A program made the translations under genes and the position numbers. The notes beneath the pieces were generated by a model. That model was given only the letters and a program-made list of their open reading frames with translations, was not told where the DNA came from and searched no databases. A DNA stretch of 6,069 bases, from positions 1 to 6,069 of the forward strand of contig JAFGPU010000428.1 in NCBI GenBank assembly GCA_016936035.1, written 5' to 3'. Below, piece after piece: positions 5,729-6,069 of the stretch. Source of the stretch: Acidimicrobiales bacterium. Its GTDB lineage: Bacteria > Actinomycetota > Acidimicrobiia > Acidimicrobiales > VFJN01. Every line of letters starts with the position of its first letter. Position 1 is the first letter of the stretch.

Positions 5729-5788
5729 GTTCCTCGCCCGAGAGACGCGCGGGAACGTCGAGTGCTCGCGTCCCCAGCTATTGCGATG

Positions 5789-5817
5789 AGGTTACAGATA
5801 CCGCGCGGTACCTCGAA
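5789..5817 (-). promoter_or_regulatory. Candidate ftsE promoter containing a 12-bp palindrome
   Basis: In the 136-bp prfB-ftsE gap, the minus strand reads TTCGAG (5817-5812), a 17-nt spacer, then TAACCT (5794-5789), a modest match to a housekeeping promoter. The spacer contains the perfect palindrome TACCGCGCGGTA (5799-5810), so a repressor could act here. If the promoter is real, ftsEX can be expressed separately from prfB. No terminator-like stem was seen directly after prfB, so read-through is also possible. Confidence 0.35.
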
Positions 5818-5864
5818 CATCGCGGCCCAAAGTTAGTCGTCAGCTGCCCCGGACCGACGGATGC

Positions 5865-6069
5865 TCACGCTGTCTCGGCACCGCTGCGACGCCACTGGAG
5901 GTACGCCTCCATGAACGGGTCGAGGTCGCCGTCGAGCACACCCGACACGTTGCCGGTCTCGTGCTCGGACCGCAGGTCCTTCACCATCTGGTAGGGCTGC
6001 AGCACGTAGCTGCGGATCTGGCTGCCGAACCCGACCCGCTGCTGGTCGCCCCGGATCTCGTCGAGCTCG
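5865..6069 (-). CDS. prfB: Peptide chain release factor 2, C-terminal 67 residues (5' end outside the window)
   Basis: RF2 recognises UGA and UAA stop codons and triggers peptide release on the ribosome. The visible end carries the conserved class-I release-factor block [16 protein letters not shown] (18-33 of the visible part), then SEHETGN and [17 protein letters not shown] (44-60), the canonical C-terminus of RF2. The frame ends at TGA 5867-5865. The GGQ catalytic loop, the SPF-type anticodon tripeptide and any programmed frameshift site lie outside the window. RF2 rather than RF1 is assigned from the VLDGDLDPF terminus and from the prfB-ftsE neighbourhood, which is widespread in bacteria. 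Confidence 0.95.
   Translation of the reverse strand, partial: ELDEIRGDQQRVGFGSQIRSYVLQPYQMVKDLRSEHETGNVSGVLDGDLDPFMEAYLQWRRSGAETA

Overview
The window is high-GC DNA with the conserved prfB-ftsE-ftsX block. It has GTG starts and 4-nt GTGA stop/start overlaps, an FtsX close in length to the mycobacterial protein, and a Thr/Ala-repeat exported tail of a kind common in Acidimicrobiia. This points to an actinobacterium, perhaps Acidimicrobiia; the class is an inference.

Layout. Bases 1-278 (+) are the 3' end of a DJ-1/PfpI-family gene. A short intergenic region follows, with a promoter-like segment that contains a perfect 14-bp palindrome. It leads into a secreted PETase/cutinase-type polyester hydrolase (459-1340, +). 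A strong symmetric hairpin (1401-1433) separates this gene from a convergent two-gene unit on the minus strand: an EamA/DMT-type transporter (1759-2733) and a translationally coupled 99-residue membrane protein with a heptad Thr/Ala tail (1463-1762). Divergent from the transporter is a complete cytochrome P450 (2808-4067, +). A second, elaborate hairpin cluster (4075-4138) separates it from the minus-strand cell-division block: ftsX (4158-5054), ftsE (5051-5728) and the last 67 codons of prfB (5865-6069).

How the parts relate. FtsE and FtsX form one complex, the ATPase and membrane subunits that control septal peptidoglycan hydrolysis. prfB upstream is a conserved neighbour without a known direct functional link. 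The hydrolase, transporter, small membrane protein and P450 look like accessory cargo beside the core block. A shared role, such as release, transport and oxidation of ester-derived compounds, is conceivable, but nothing in the sequence proves it. No transposase, integrase, CRISPR array, tRNA or rRNA was seen, and no clearly new multi-gene system. The best leads are the hydrolase with its operator-like palindrome and the nested hairpins at the convergent junctions.
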